A DNA stretch of 27,153 nt from Microbotryum silenes-acaulis (taxonomy: Eukaryota > Basidiomycota > Microbotryomycetes > Microbotryales > Microbotryaceae), in assembly GCA_003665825.1 (NCBI GenBank), contig QPFY01000058.1:1-27153 (forward strand). The letters are read 5' to 3'. This document shows positions 1 through 9,600 of the stretch, piece by piece (the first letter of the stretch is position 1; every line of letters starts with the position of its first letter). Below the pieces are notes generated by a model. The model worked only from the letters and a program-made list of their open reading frames with translations. It did not search any database and was not told where the DNA came from. Position numbers and translations under genes: made by a program.

Positions 1-7
1 TCTTCGC
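1..7 (+). repeat. R1 long LTR, left piece (continues left of window)
   Basis: These seven bases match the R LTR just before its CTCCGCAAG segment (compare R2 at 13854-13860 and R3 near 16384). The last five, TTCGC (3-7), are the left target duplication of A copy 1; the right copy is 5232-5236. By comparison with R2, about 97 bp of R1, including its TGTTGA start, should lie outside the window. Confidence 0.85.
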
Positions 8-34
8 TGTGAGGAATCCACTCTCCGCTCGGGT

Positions 35-151
35 CAGGACTTAGGCGCGCGGAGCGAGCCGGGCGCATCGGCCCAGGACTTAGGCGCGCGGAGCGAGCCG
101 GGCGCATCGGCCCAGGACTTAGGCGCGCGCAGCGAGCCTGGCACATTGGCT
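35..151 (+). repeat. 39-bp tandem repeat in family A LTR
   Basis: Three contiguous units with a period of 39 bp start at 35, 74 and 113, each beginning CAGGACTTAGGCGCGCG. The third is diverged, and a shorter fourth trace (GAGGACTTGGGGCGCGCGG) follows near 173. There are no spacers, so it is not a CRISPR array. The same block is in every full family A LTR in the window. The period is a multiple of three, so read-through translation gives a 13-residue repeat. Confidence 0.9.
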
Positions 152-211
152 CAGCCCCGAGGCTCGCTGGCTGAGGACTTGGGGCGCGCGGCTCCCTTAC
201 TGTTAGATTCC

Positions 212-336
212 TATTCATCACTCTTGGCTATAACTACATCGCTGACGTAGTAGAGTTGATCGAATAGGTATGTTGAAATGATATTCATCACTCTTGGCTA
301 TAACTACATCGCTGACGTAGTAGAGTTGATCGAATA
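212..336 (+). repeat. 55-bp duplicated unit with 15-bp spacer in family A LTR
   Basis: Unit 1 is 212-266 and unit 2 is 282-336; they are identical. The spacer 267-281 reads GGTATGTTGAAATGA. Each unit ends CGAATA, so the second unit ends exactly at the LTR end and both are followed by GGT. Each unit holds a TATA-like GGCTATAACT and a CRE-like TGACGTAG. The spacer resembles the junction spacers of the duplicated segments in the R and B LTRs. The same arrangement is in all full A LTRs (spacers at 5162-5176, 6533-6547, 11432-11446, 16946-16960 and 21846-21860). Confidence 0.93.
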
Positions 337-348
337 GGTTATAAGCCC
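337..348 (+). promoter_or_regulatory. Family A primer-binding site (half-tRNA type), copy 1
   Basis: GGTTATAAGCCC begins at the first base after the LTR. Its complement, GGGCTTATAACC, reads as a tRNA anticodon arm with the seven-base loop CTTATAA, so the anticodon position is TAT. Copia and Ty5 prime from an initiator-Met half-tRNA whose loop is CTCATAA; this site differs from that by one base at the wobble position and fits tRNA-Ile(UAU). The tRNA assignment is inference; the position and anticodon-arm form are seen. Confidence 0.8.
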
Positions 349-430
349 ACGAGCTACCAGCCCCGCCGCTTGAAATTTTTCCCTCGAGCCCAGCCACTCG
401 AGCCGCCCCAGCCCATCGCACCATCGCAGC

Positions 431-3400
431 ATGGACAGCTCCCCGCCCCGCCTTCGCCCCCCAGGGACATCAGCTCCCCTGACCCTTCGATCAGCGTGCA
501 AATCGCCACGCTACAGGCACAGCTTGCCGCTCTACAGGCCTCACAGCCCCCTGCCGCCGCCGCCGCCTCCCGCCCGTCACTGCCACGCAGGCAAACACCG
601 CCACCGCATCAAAAGTCGTGTTCCCCAAGCACGCTCGCCTTGACGGCCCTAAGTCGTTTACAAACTGGTTACGTCAACTCCGTCTCGCGCTTCCAAATCA
701 AGCCCGTGGTTACGTTCTTGACGGTGTCATTCCCCCGACGTGGACGGCCGACCAGCTTGCCGCCCGTGACGACGCCGCGCGTGAAATCATCGTTGGCTCG
801 ATCGACTCAGCCGACGTCTCAGCCACCCTCGACACCATCCCCAGCGACGACCTGTCGGCACCACGCATCTTCGCCGCACTCAAGGCTCGTTTCGCACCGG
901 ACGACGCCACTCGTACCCTCGAGTTGTTCGCCCGCCTTTGGGACTTCAGGAAGATGCCTGCCTCCGTCGAGGCGTACGACACGTGGCTCCGTGAATACAT
1001 GTCGATCGCGCAGGAAATCCGCGACGCCAAAACCTCGCTCAACGACGTGCTCGCCACTCACGTGCTCGCCATGGTCCCACCCTGCCTCGACAGCTTCCGA
1101 CTCACGTTCACGGACGAGCAGCGCAACCAACGCGACCTCCCGGAACTCACGACGCTGACGGATCGCATTCGCATCCAGCTTCGCTCGGCGGGACTCTCGT
1201 CATCGCACTCGGCCATGCTCGCCACCGCCTCCCCTTGTCCCGCCTGCCGCGCCCCCGGCCACCGTCTGCGCGACTGCACCTCACGGGCGACACACCCGCC
1301 CGCCGGCCCCTGCCGCCGCTGCCACAAGAAAGGTCACTGGGCCCTCGACTGCAAGCACCGGGGCGAACAGAAACACACCGGCGACGACAACCAGGACGAC
1401 ACGTCTCTCCCCGCCGCTCAACAGCCTAACATCGGCTATTTCGCCTCCTGCCTGTTCGCTCGCCGGCAACTCCCGACTGACGCCTTTGTAGTCGACTCGG
1501 GCGCCACGGCACACATGGTCGCCGATCGCTCTCTATTCACGGCTTATCGCCAGACGGCGCACACCAAGATCGGCGGCATCGCCGGCGGTATCACGGCCAT
1601 TGGTATGGGGGACGTAGCGTTCGTTGCCAAGACCGGACATCCGATCACGCTGCGTGGCGTTCTGCACACGCCGGGCCTCCACGTCAACCTCCTCTCTGTT
1701 TCTCGCCTCTGCGACACCGACCGCGTTCGACTCGCCTTCACCAGCGACGGCATCGACATCGCCAAGGACGGCCAGGCCATTGCTCACGGTACCAGGGTTA
1801 ACGACGGTCTCTACCTTTTGGACGCGGATCACACCAAGTGTCAGCAGCTTGCCCTTCTCTCGCGTTCTGAGTCTACCGTGCCCCTGCTTACCCTTCACCG
1901 CTGCCTCGGCCATCTTGCCCCATCCTCTATACAGAAGATGATCGCCGCAGGTTTGCTGGACGGGTTTGGGGCCGGGTACAGTGACAAAGACGTAGAGGAG
2001 TTTGTTTGCAATGCTTGCCTTGGTTCCAAAGGCCACCGTCTTCCTTTTCCCGACTCTGAGTCGCATTCCCCCGAGAGACTCGGCCTCGTGCACAGCGATG
2101 TCCTTTCGTTCCCCACTCCGTCCTTGACCGGGAAGCGCTACCTTGTCACATTTCTTGACGACCACTCTCGCAAACTCTGGGCATACGCGATCGATCACAA
2201 AAGCGACGTCTTCCCGACCTTCCAGACTTGGCTCGCCGAAGTGGAGTTAGAGACGAACGCGCGTTTAAAAACCCTTCGCACTGACAACGGCGGGGAGTAC
2301 CGATCGAACGCATTCACGGAGTTCTGCAAGTCCAGGGCATTCGTCGTCAATACTCTATCCCCTACACACCTCAGCAAAACGGTCGTGCCGAACGTGTCAA
2401 TCTCTCCATTGTCGAGGGCATCCTCGCCCTCCTTGCTGACTCCCATCTGCCGGCCACCTTTTGGGATGAAGCGGCTGCGTACTTCGTTTATTGCAAAAAC
2501 AGGTGCTCACACTCAGCTTTGGCCAAACAGACTCCAGAATCCGTTTGGAACGGCCGACGCACCACCACCACCGCCCTCCACCCGTTCGGCTGCGCGGCCT
2601 GGCTCACGGTCGCGCCGGACCTTCGCAGCAAGCTCGACCCCAAGGCCGCGCGCGTGATCTTCACCGGTTACGACCTCGCCTCCAAGGCTTTCCGTTTCTT
2701 CGACCATTATACCAACAAGGTTGTGATTGGCCGAAATGCCACCTTCCTCGACGACGACTTCCCCGGCCTCCCAATCAACACGCCCGTCGATGTGGACAAC
2801 ACCGAACGCCAGTTCGTCATTCCCGCCGACACGCCCGCCCCCGCCGTCAAGACGAGGACCCCACTAGTAAGGTCGGCGCACATGGACGTCTCATCCTCTC
2901 TTGATGATTCTGCCATGAGCGCCGTTGACGTGGCCCCAGGGTACACTGGCGGATCCTTACTTAATTCTACAGATATCAGCCCCTCGCCGTCCCCGTCGCT
3001 TGTCCCGCTTTCGTCGCCCGCCACGTCCTCGGCCGGAGGACCGTCCCTCGATGACTCGGACGACCCGCTTGACCTCCTCAACTCCAACACCGCGGTTCGC
3101 CTCAACCTGATGGACGTACATCGATCCGACGACGACACCCTGGTGACGCCCGCACCCGCCATTGCCCCCGCTGAACAGCCCTCCGATGACGACTCCCCTG
3201 ATGAGATCGATTTCCTCTCTCGCCACCACCGCGCCTTCATCGCCACAGACGACGACGACCCCACCCTCGACGCCATCGAGCCCGTCAAGTCGATTACTAG
3301 CGATCCTCAGACCTGGCGCGAAGCAATGTCCAGCGACGAGCACGACATCTGGGCTCAGGCTGCCGCCGCCGAGTTCACCGCCATGCGCGACGACTTCAAG

Positions 3401-4939
3401 GTGTTCACCATCGAGCCTCGATCCTCCGTACCACCGGGCGCCACTATCGTCACCTCCAAGTTCGTCTGGAAGACCAAACGCGACGCACGCGGCGAAGTCA
3501 CGGGGCACAAGGCACGTCTCGTAGCGCAAGGTAACCGACAACGCGACGGCATCGACTTCTCGGAGACTTTCGCACCCGTCGCCCGGTTCTCCTCCATTCG
3601 CTGCCTCCTTGCCCTCGCCGCTGCCAATGGTTACCACGTTCATCAGGCCGACATCGACAAGGCTTACCTCCACGGCGAGCTCGATCACGATATCTGGATG
3701 ACGACGCCACGAGGTTTCGACTTCCCAAGTGATAAGATTCTCCGCCTGCGGCGCTCAATCTACGGTCTCAAGCAGGCCGGTCGCATCTGGAATCGCCACA
3801 TTGACACATCACTCAGGAGTCTCGGGTACAAGGCAACGGGCACTGATCACTGCATTTACTCTCACATTGATGATCAGCAACGGCCCCATTATATCGCCTT
3901 GTATGTCGACGATCTCCTCATTGTCAGCCCCGCCCTCGACGAGATCGAACGCGTCATCTCCGGCCTCGAACAACGATACGGCGTCAAACGACTCGGCCCC
4001 GCGGAATACATCCTCGGCATCCAAATCCGCCGCCTGGACGACGGCTCCATTGCCCTATCCCAGGAACGCTACATCATGGACGTGCTCGCCCGGTTTCACT
4101 TCGACACCACGACACGCGGCGCTACGGTGCCAATGACGCCCGGCCTCTCGCTCACGGCAGTTCCGGGTCAAGGAACGGAGCGCATTCGATCGTGGTACCT
4201 ACAAGCCATTGGCTCCCTCCTGTACATTTCCCTTGGCACTCGACCCGACATTGCCTTCGCCGTCTCGTACTTGTCCCGGTTCGCCAACAACCCTGGCCGC
4301 CGTCATTGGATTGCCGTCAAACACGTCCTTCGCTACCTTCGCGCCACGTACCGCGATGAGCTACTCTACGCCCGCGGTCCAGCCAAAGTTACGGGTGTGG
4401 TTGGGTATTCCGATGCGAACTGGGGTGCCTGCGTCGACACGTCCATCTCCACAATGGGCTTCGTCTTTTACTTGGCCGGCTCCGCCGTCTCTTGGTCATC
4501 GAAGCGTCAGACTCGGGTGGCGGATTCCACCACTGATGCCGAATACCTCGCCTTGTCGCACGCTGGTAAGGAAGCGATTTACCTTACGCAACTCCTCTCC
4601 GAGCTCCACGTTCGCCCGATCGATGCAGCTCACATCTTCACCGACAACGAGGCCGCGGCCGCCGTCGCTCACGACCCCGTTCGCACCTCCGGCACTCGAC
4701 ACATACGCCTCCGCGAGCATTTTGTCCGCGACATGGTCAACCGAGGCGATATCTCCCTCTCACACGTTGGCACAGCGGACATGGTTGCGGACCTATTCAC
4801 CAAAGCGCTGGGTCCCAAGATTTTTGGTATACATTGCTATGCTCTAGGCCTCCGGACGCGGCACCCACGGCTCAAGTCTACCTCGCGTTCGCGTGGGGGG
4901 GGTGTGAGGAATCCACTCTCCGCTCGGGTCAGGACTTAG
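431..4939 (+). pseudogene. Gag-Pol polyprotein of A copy 1, three frameshifts
   Basis: The ATG at 431 corresponds to the start in copies 2 and 3. Relative to them one C is missing at 441-444, one C at 569-571 and one G at 2335-2337, so the protein is split over three frames: a short start, gag to mid integrase (about 618-2340), then late integrase to the end (about 2340-4939). All domains remain recognisable: two zinc knuckles, the DSG protease site, the integrase His/Cys and first Asp, then the reverse transcriptase YVDD and RNase H. The polypurine tract has 8 Gs, so the last frame runs past the LTR start and stops at 4937-4939. All breaks are single-base losses in homopolymers while the LTRs are identical, so base-calling error is as likely as real decay. 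Confidence 0.9.
4895..4902 (+). promoter_or_regulatory. Polypurine tract of A copy 1 (8 G)
   Basis: A run of eight G follows GCGT and ends at the base before the 3' LTR (TGTGAGG at 4903). This is the expected site for plus-strand DNA priming. The run is 9 G in copy 2 and 10 G in copy 3. It also lies within the polyprotein reading frame. Confidence 0.9.
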
Positions 4940-5231
4940 GCGCGCGGAGCGAGCCGGGCGCATCGGCCCAGGACTTAGGCGCGCGGAGCGAGCCGGGCGC
5001 ATCGGCCCAGGACTTAGGCGCGCGCAGCGAGCCTGGCACATTGGCTCAGCCCCGAGGCTCGCTGGCTGAGGACTTGGGGCGCGCGGCTCCCTTACTGTTA
5101 GATTCCTATTCATCACTCTTGGCTATAACTACATCGCTGACGTAGTAGAGTTGATCGAATAGGTATGTTGAAATGATATTCATCACTCTTGGCTATAACT
5201 ACATCGCTGACGTAGTAGAGTTGATCGAATA
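4903..5231 (+). repeat. Family A 3' LTR (copy 1)
   Basis: This is a 329-bp LTR identical by eye to 8-336, followed by the target duplication TTCGC at 5232-5236. It has the same 39-bp and 55-bp internal repeats as the 5' LTR. Confidence 0.95.
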
Positions 5232-6273
5232 TTCGCCTCCGCAAGCCTCCACCGCGCCCCCTGTCCCTCGAGCCTCGCTGCATGATCCTCGCACCCGGCC
5301 TCGTCCCTCGACCGATGTGCACCGCTCGTCAACTTGTCCACATCCCGGTCCGTCTGCCCGTCGTTGCCAGCTTTGCCTACTCTGCCATGCTCGCCACCAC
5401 GCACCTTTGCTTCTTGGCACTTTCACCTCGGCGCCCTTTTCGCCGCCGCGCGCCTTCGCAGCCAAGCCGCCCCCTTGTTCACCGCCCAGTTTTCGCCTCG
5501 GCGCCTCTTTCGCCGCCGCGCGCCTTCGCCTCGGCGCCTTCGCCCTCGCTGCCAAGCCGCCCCCCAGTCTTTCGCCTAGGCGCCTTCGCCTTCGCCGCCT
5601 TCGCCGCCCCCCCCTCCAGTCTTTCGCCTAGGCGCCTTCGCCTTCGCAGCCAAGCCGCCCCCTTGTCTCCGCCACCGCGCCAGCCTGCTCAACTCACGCT
5701 CGCGCGCCGCCGCCTCCACGCCGGGACTTAGTCAGTCCGCACTCTCCAGCCTAGCCGAGCCAACGCCTCCGCCTCGCCACAGCCAGTTTGCCACCGCCGA
5801 CCTCATGACCCATCGGCCATGCAGAACATCGCCCACTCATGATGCCCGCGGTTCGCAACCTGAAGCCTGTCGTCACGGATCGCCTCACTCAACAACTCTG
5901 GATCGTGTAGATAAGTTTCCCCTCGTGTCCGTCGTCCAACACGACACTCCTCAGAGCCTCGATGGTCCACTTGGAGTTCGGTCTTGAAGCTTCGCATTGT
6001 GTTAGCCCAGTTTGTCTTAGCGCGGCCCTTTGCTGGAACCTCACCCGACTCGCGCGCCCTCGCGCCTCTCTTCCTCTTCTCTACCGCTTCCCAACATTAG
6101 CTAGGCAGCTAATCTTCGGTAGAGAACAGATCGTCCAGCCGCACCGTGTCCGTCTCGTCAGACCGCGTCCGTGCCGCCTCACGACTTCTCCCCCCGGCCC
6201 GTCCGTCGCACACTGTAGCCACGTCGACGCTCCGCCAGTAGCCCAAGCGGTCGCTACTCCCAAGTCCGAAACC
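5232..6273 (+). repeat. R1 long LTR, middle piece
   Basis: This is R LTR sequence between A copy 1 and A copy 2, colinear with R2 (13856-14902). It holds the GC-rich CTTTCGCCTAGGCGCC-type degenerate repeats (about 5420-5683), a single copy of the CTCTACCG...CGGTAGAG hairpin, and the AAACC target (6269-6273) used by copy 2. Several long frames run through it, but they are low-complexity Ser/Pro/Arg-rich reads of the GC repeats with no family resemblance, so I call no gene here. Confidence 0.92.
6079..6124 (+). other. Conserved stem-loop in R1 (single copy)
   Basis: CTCTACCG (6079-6086) pairs with CGGTAGAG (6117-6124), and inside it ATTAGC pairs with GCTAAT around the loop TAGGCA. The same two-part hairpin is in every R LTR of the window. 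The inner loop varies (TAGGCA, TAGACC, CAGACA) while the stem stays fixed, which suggests selection for structure. The role is unknown; 3'-end formation or RNA packaging are possible. Confidence 0.75.
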
Positions 6274-6602
6274 TGTGAGGAATCCACTCTCCGCTCGGGT
6301 CAGGACTTAGGCGCGCGGAGCGAGCCGGGCGCATCGGCCCAGGACTTAGGCGCGCGGAGCGAGCCGGGCGCATCGGCCCAGGACTTAGGCGCGCGCAGCG
6401 AGCCTGGCACATTGGCTCAGCCCCGAGGCTCGCTGGCTGAGGACTTGGGGCGCGCGGCTCCCTTACTGTTAGATTCCTATTCATCACTCTTGGCTATAAC
6501 TACATCGCTGACGTAGTAGAGTTGATCGAATAGGTATGTTGAAATGATATTCATCACTCTTGGCTATAACTACATCGCTGACGTAGTAGAGTTGATCGAA
6601 TA
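6274..6602 (+). repeat. Family A 5' LTR (copy 2)
   Basis: TGTGAGG...CGAATA, 329 bp, with the same internal 39-bp and 55-bp repeats as in copy 1. It is preceded by AAACC, the left target duplication. Confidence 0.95.
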
Positions 6603-6614
6603 GGTTATAAGCCC
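6603..6614 (+). promoter_or_regulatory. Family A primer-binding site, copy 2
   Basis: GGTTATAAGCCC directly follows the 5' LTR. It is complementary to an anticodon arm with loop CTTATAA, as in copy 1. Confidence 0.8.
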
Positions 6615-6696
6615 ACGAGCTACCAGCCCCGCCGCTTGAAATTTTTCCCTCGAGCCCAGCCACTCGAGCCGCCCCAGCCCATCGCACCATCGCAGC

Positions 6697-9600
6697 ATGG
6701 ACAGCTCCCCCGCCCCGCCTTCGCCCCCCAGGGACATCAGCTCCCCTGACCCTTCGATCAGCGTGCAAATCGCCACGCTACAGGCACAGCTTGCCGCTCT
6801 ACAGGCCTCACAGCCCCCTGCCGCCGCCGCCGCCTCCCCGCCCGTCACTGCCACGCAGGCAAACACCGCCACCGCATCAAAAGTCGTGTTCCCCAAGCAC
6901 GCTCGCCTTGACGGCCCTAAGTCGTTTACAAACTGGTTACGTCAACTCCGTCTCGCGCTTCCAAATCAAGCCCGTGGTTACGTTCTTGACGGTGTCATTC
7001 CCCCGACGTGGACGGCCGACCAGCTTGCCGCCCGTGACGACGCCGCGCGTGAAATCATCGTTGGCTCGATCGACTCAGCCGACGTCTCAGCCACCCTCGA
7101 CACCATCCCCAGCGACGACCTGTCGGCACCACGCATCTTCGCCGCACTCAAGGCTCGTTTCGCACCGGACGACGCCACTCGTACCCTCGAGTTGTTCGCC
7201 CGCCTTTGGGACTTCAGGAAGATGCCTGCCTCCGTCGAGGCGTACGACACGTGGCTCCGTGAATACATGTCGATCGCGCAGGAAATCCGCGACGCCAAAA
7301 CCTCGCTCAACGACGTGCTCGCCACTCACGTGCTCGCCATGGTCCCACCCTGCCTCGACAGCTTCCGACTCACGTTCACGGACGAGCAGCGCAACCAACG
7401 CGACCTCCCGGAACTCACGACGCTGACGGATCGCATTCGCATCCAGCTTCGCTCGGCGGGACTCTCGTCATCGCACTCGGCCATGCTCGCCACCGCCTCC
7501 CCTTGTCCCGCCTGCCGCGCCCCCGGCCACCGTCTGCGCGACTGCACCTCACGGGCGACACACCCGCCCGCCGGCCCCTGCCGCCGCTGCCACAAGAAAG
7601 GTCACTGGGCCCTCGACTGCAAGCACCGGGGCGAACAGAAACACACCGGCGACGACAACCAGGACGACACGTCTCTCCCCGCCGCTCAACAGCCTAACAT
7701 CGGCTATTTCGCCTCCTGCCTGTTCGCTCGCCGGCAACTCCCGACTGACGCCTTTGTAGTCGACTCGGGCGCCACGGCACACATGGTCGCCGATCGCTCT
7801 CTATTCACGGCTTATCGCCAGACGGCGCACACCAAGATCGGCGGCATCGCCGGCGGTATCACGGCCATTGGTATGGGGGACGTAGCGTTCGTTGCCAAGA
7901 CCGGACATCCGATCACGCTGCGTGGCGTTCTGCACACGCCGGGCCTCCACGTCAACCTCCTCTCTGTTTCTCGCCTCTGCGACACCGACCGCGTTCGACT
8001 CGCCTTCACCAGCGACGGCATCGACATCGCCAAGGACGGCCAGGCCATTGCTCACGGTACCAGGGTTAACGACGGTCTCTACCTTTTGGACGCGGATCAC
8101 ACCAAGTGTCAGCAGCTTGCCCTTCTCTCGCGTTCTGAGTCTACCGTGCCCCTGCTTACCCTTCACCGCTGCCTCGGCCATCTTGCCCCATCCTCTATAC
8201 AGAAGATGATCGCCGCAGGTTTGCTGGACGGGTTTGGGGCCGGGTACAGTGACAAAGACGTAGAGGAGTTTGTTTGCAATGCTTGCCTTGGTTCCAAAGG
8301 CCACCGTCTTCCTTTTCCCGACTCTGAGTCGCATTCCCCCGAGAGACTCGGCCTCGTGCACAGCGATGTCCTTTCGTTCCCCACTCCGTCCTTGACCGGG
8401 AAGCGCTACCTTGTCACATTTCTTGACGACCACTCTCGCAAACTCTGGGCATACGCGATCGATCACAAAAGCGACGTCTTCCCGACCTTCCAGACTTGGC
8501 TCGCCGAAGTGGAGTTAGAGACGAACGCGCGTTTAAAAACCCTTCGCACTGACAACGGCGGGGAGTACCGATCGAACGCATTCACGGAGTTCTGCAAGTC
8601 CAGGGGCATTCGTCGTCAATACTCTATCCCCTACACACCTCAGCAAAACGGTCGTGCCGAACGTGTCAATCTCTCCATTGTCGAGGGCATCCTCGCCCTC
8701 CTTGCTGACTCCCATCTGCCGGCCACCTTTTGGGATGAAGCGGCTGCGTACTTCGTTTATTGCAAAAACAGGTGCTCACACTCAGCTTTGGCCAAACAGA
8801 CTCCAGAATCCGTTTGGAACGGCCGACGCACCACCACCACCGCCCTCCACCCGTTCGGCTGCGCGGCCTGGCTCACGGTCGCGCCGGACCTTCGCAGCAA
8901 GCTCGACCCCAAGGCCGCGCGCGTGATCTTCACCGGTTACGACCTCGCCTCCAAGGCTTTCCGTTTCTTCGACCATTATACCAACAAGGTTGTGATTGGC
9001 CGAAATGCCACCTTCCTCGACGACGACTTCCCCGGCCTCCCAATCAACACGCCCGTCGATGTGGACAACACCGAACGCCAGTTCGTCATTCCCGCCGACA
9101 CGCCCGCCCCCGCCGTCAAGACGAGGACCCCACTAGTAAGGTCGGCGCACATGGACGTCTCATCCTCTCTTGATGATTCTGCCATGAGCGCCGTTGACGT
9201 GGCCCCAGGGTACACTGGCGGATCCTTACTTAATTCTACAGATATCAGCCCCTCGCCGTCCCCGTCGCTTGTCCCGCTTTCGTCGCCCGCCACGTCCTCG
9301 GCCGGAGGACCGTCCCTCGATGACTCGGACGACCCGCTTGACCTCCTCAACTCCAACACCGCGGTTCGCCTCAACCTGATGGACGTACATCGATCCGACG
9401 ACGACACCCTGGTGACGCCCGCACCCGCCATTGCCCCCGCTGAACAGCCCTCCGATGACGACTCCCCTGATGAGATCGATTTCCTCTCTCGCCACCACCG
9501 CGCCTTCATCGCCACAGACGACGACGACCCCACCCTCGACGCCATCGAGCCCGTCAAGTCGATTACTAGCGATCCTCAGACCTGGCGCGAAGCAATGTCC

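Larger units (their letters stand above)
8..336 (+). repeat. Family A 5' LTR (copy 1)
   Basis: This 329-bp LTR begins TGTGAGG and ends ATCGAATA, so it has TG at the start but TA rather than CA at the end. The end is fixed by three independent 5-bp target duplications (copies 1, 2 and 3). The first half holds about three direct 39-bp repeats. The second half holds a 55-bp unit twice. A TATA-like GGCTATAACTAC and a CRE-like TGACGTAG occur in each 55-bp unit. Where transcription starts cannot be told from sequence. Confidence 0.95.
8..5231 (+). mobile_element. Family A copia-type LTR retrotransposon, copy 1 (frame-broken)
   Basis: This is a complete element: two 329-bp LTRs (8-336 and 4903-5231) that look identical by eye, a primer site directly after the first LTR, a G-run polypurine tract directly before the second, and a 5-bp target duplication TTCGC (3-7 and 5232-5236). 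It sits inside R LTR R1; removing it restores the R sequence seen uninterrupted in R2. Identical LTRs indicate a recent insertion, yet its polyprotein frame is broken by three one-base losses relative to copies 2 and 3, each in a C or G run. Confidence 0.97.

Noticed and set aside
35..151. 39-bp direct repeats as a possible CRISPR array
   Set aside because: The units are contiguous without spacers, lie in an LTR, and recur identically in every family A LTR.
1533..2198. Long minus-strand frames within family A pol (also at 7801-8466, 18214-18879, 2957-3688 and copies)
   Set aside because: They are antisense shadows of GC-rich coding sequence, repeated exactly wherever pol is repeated, with no family motifs.
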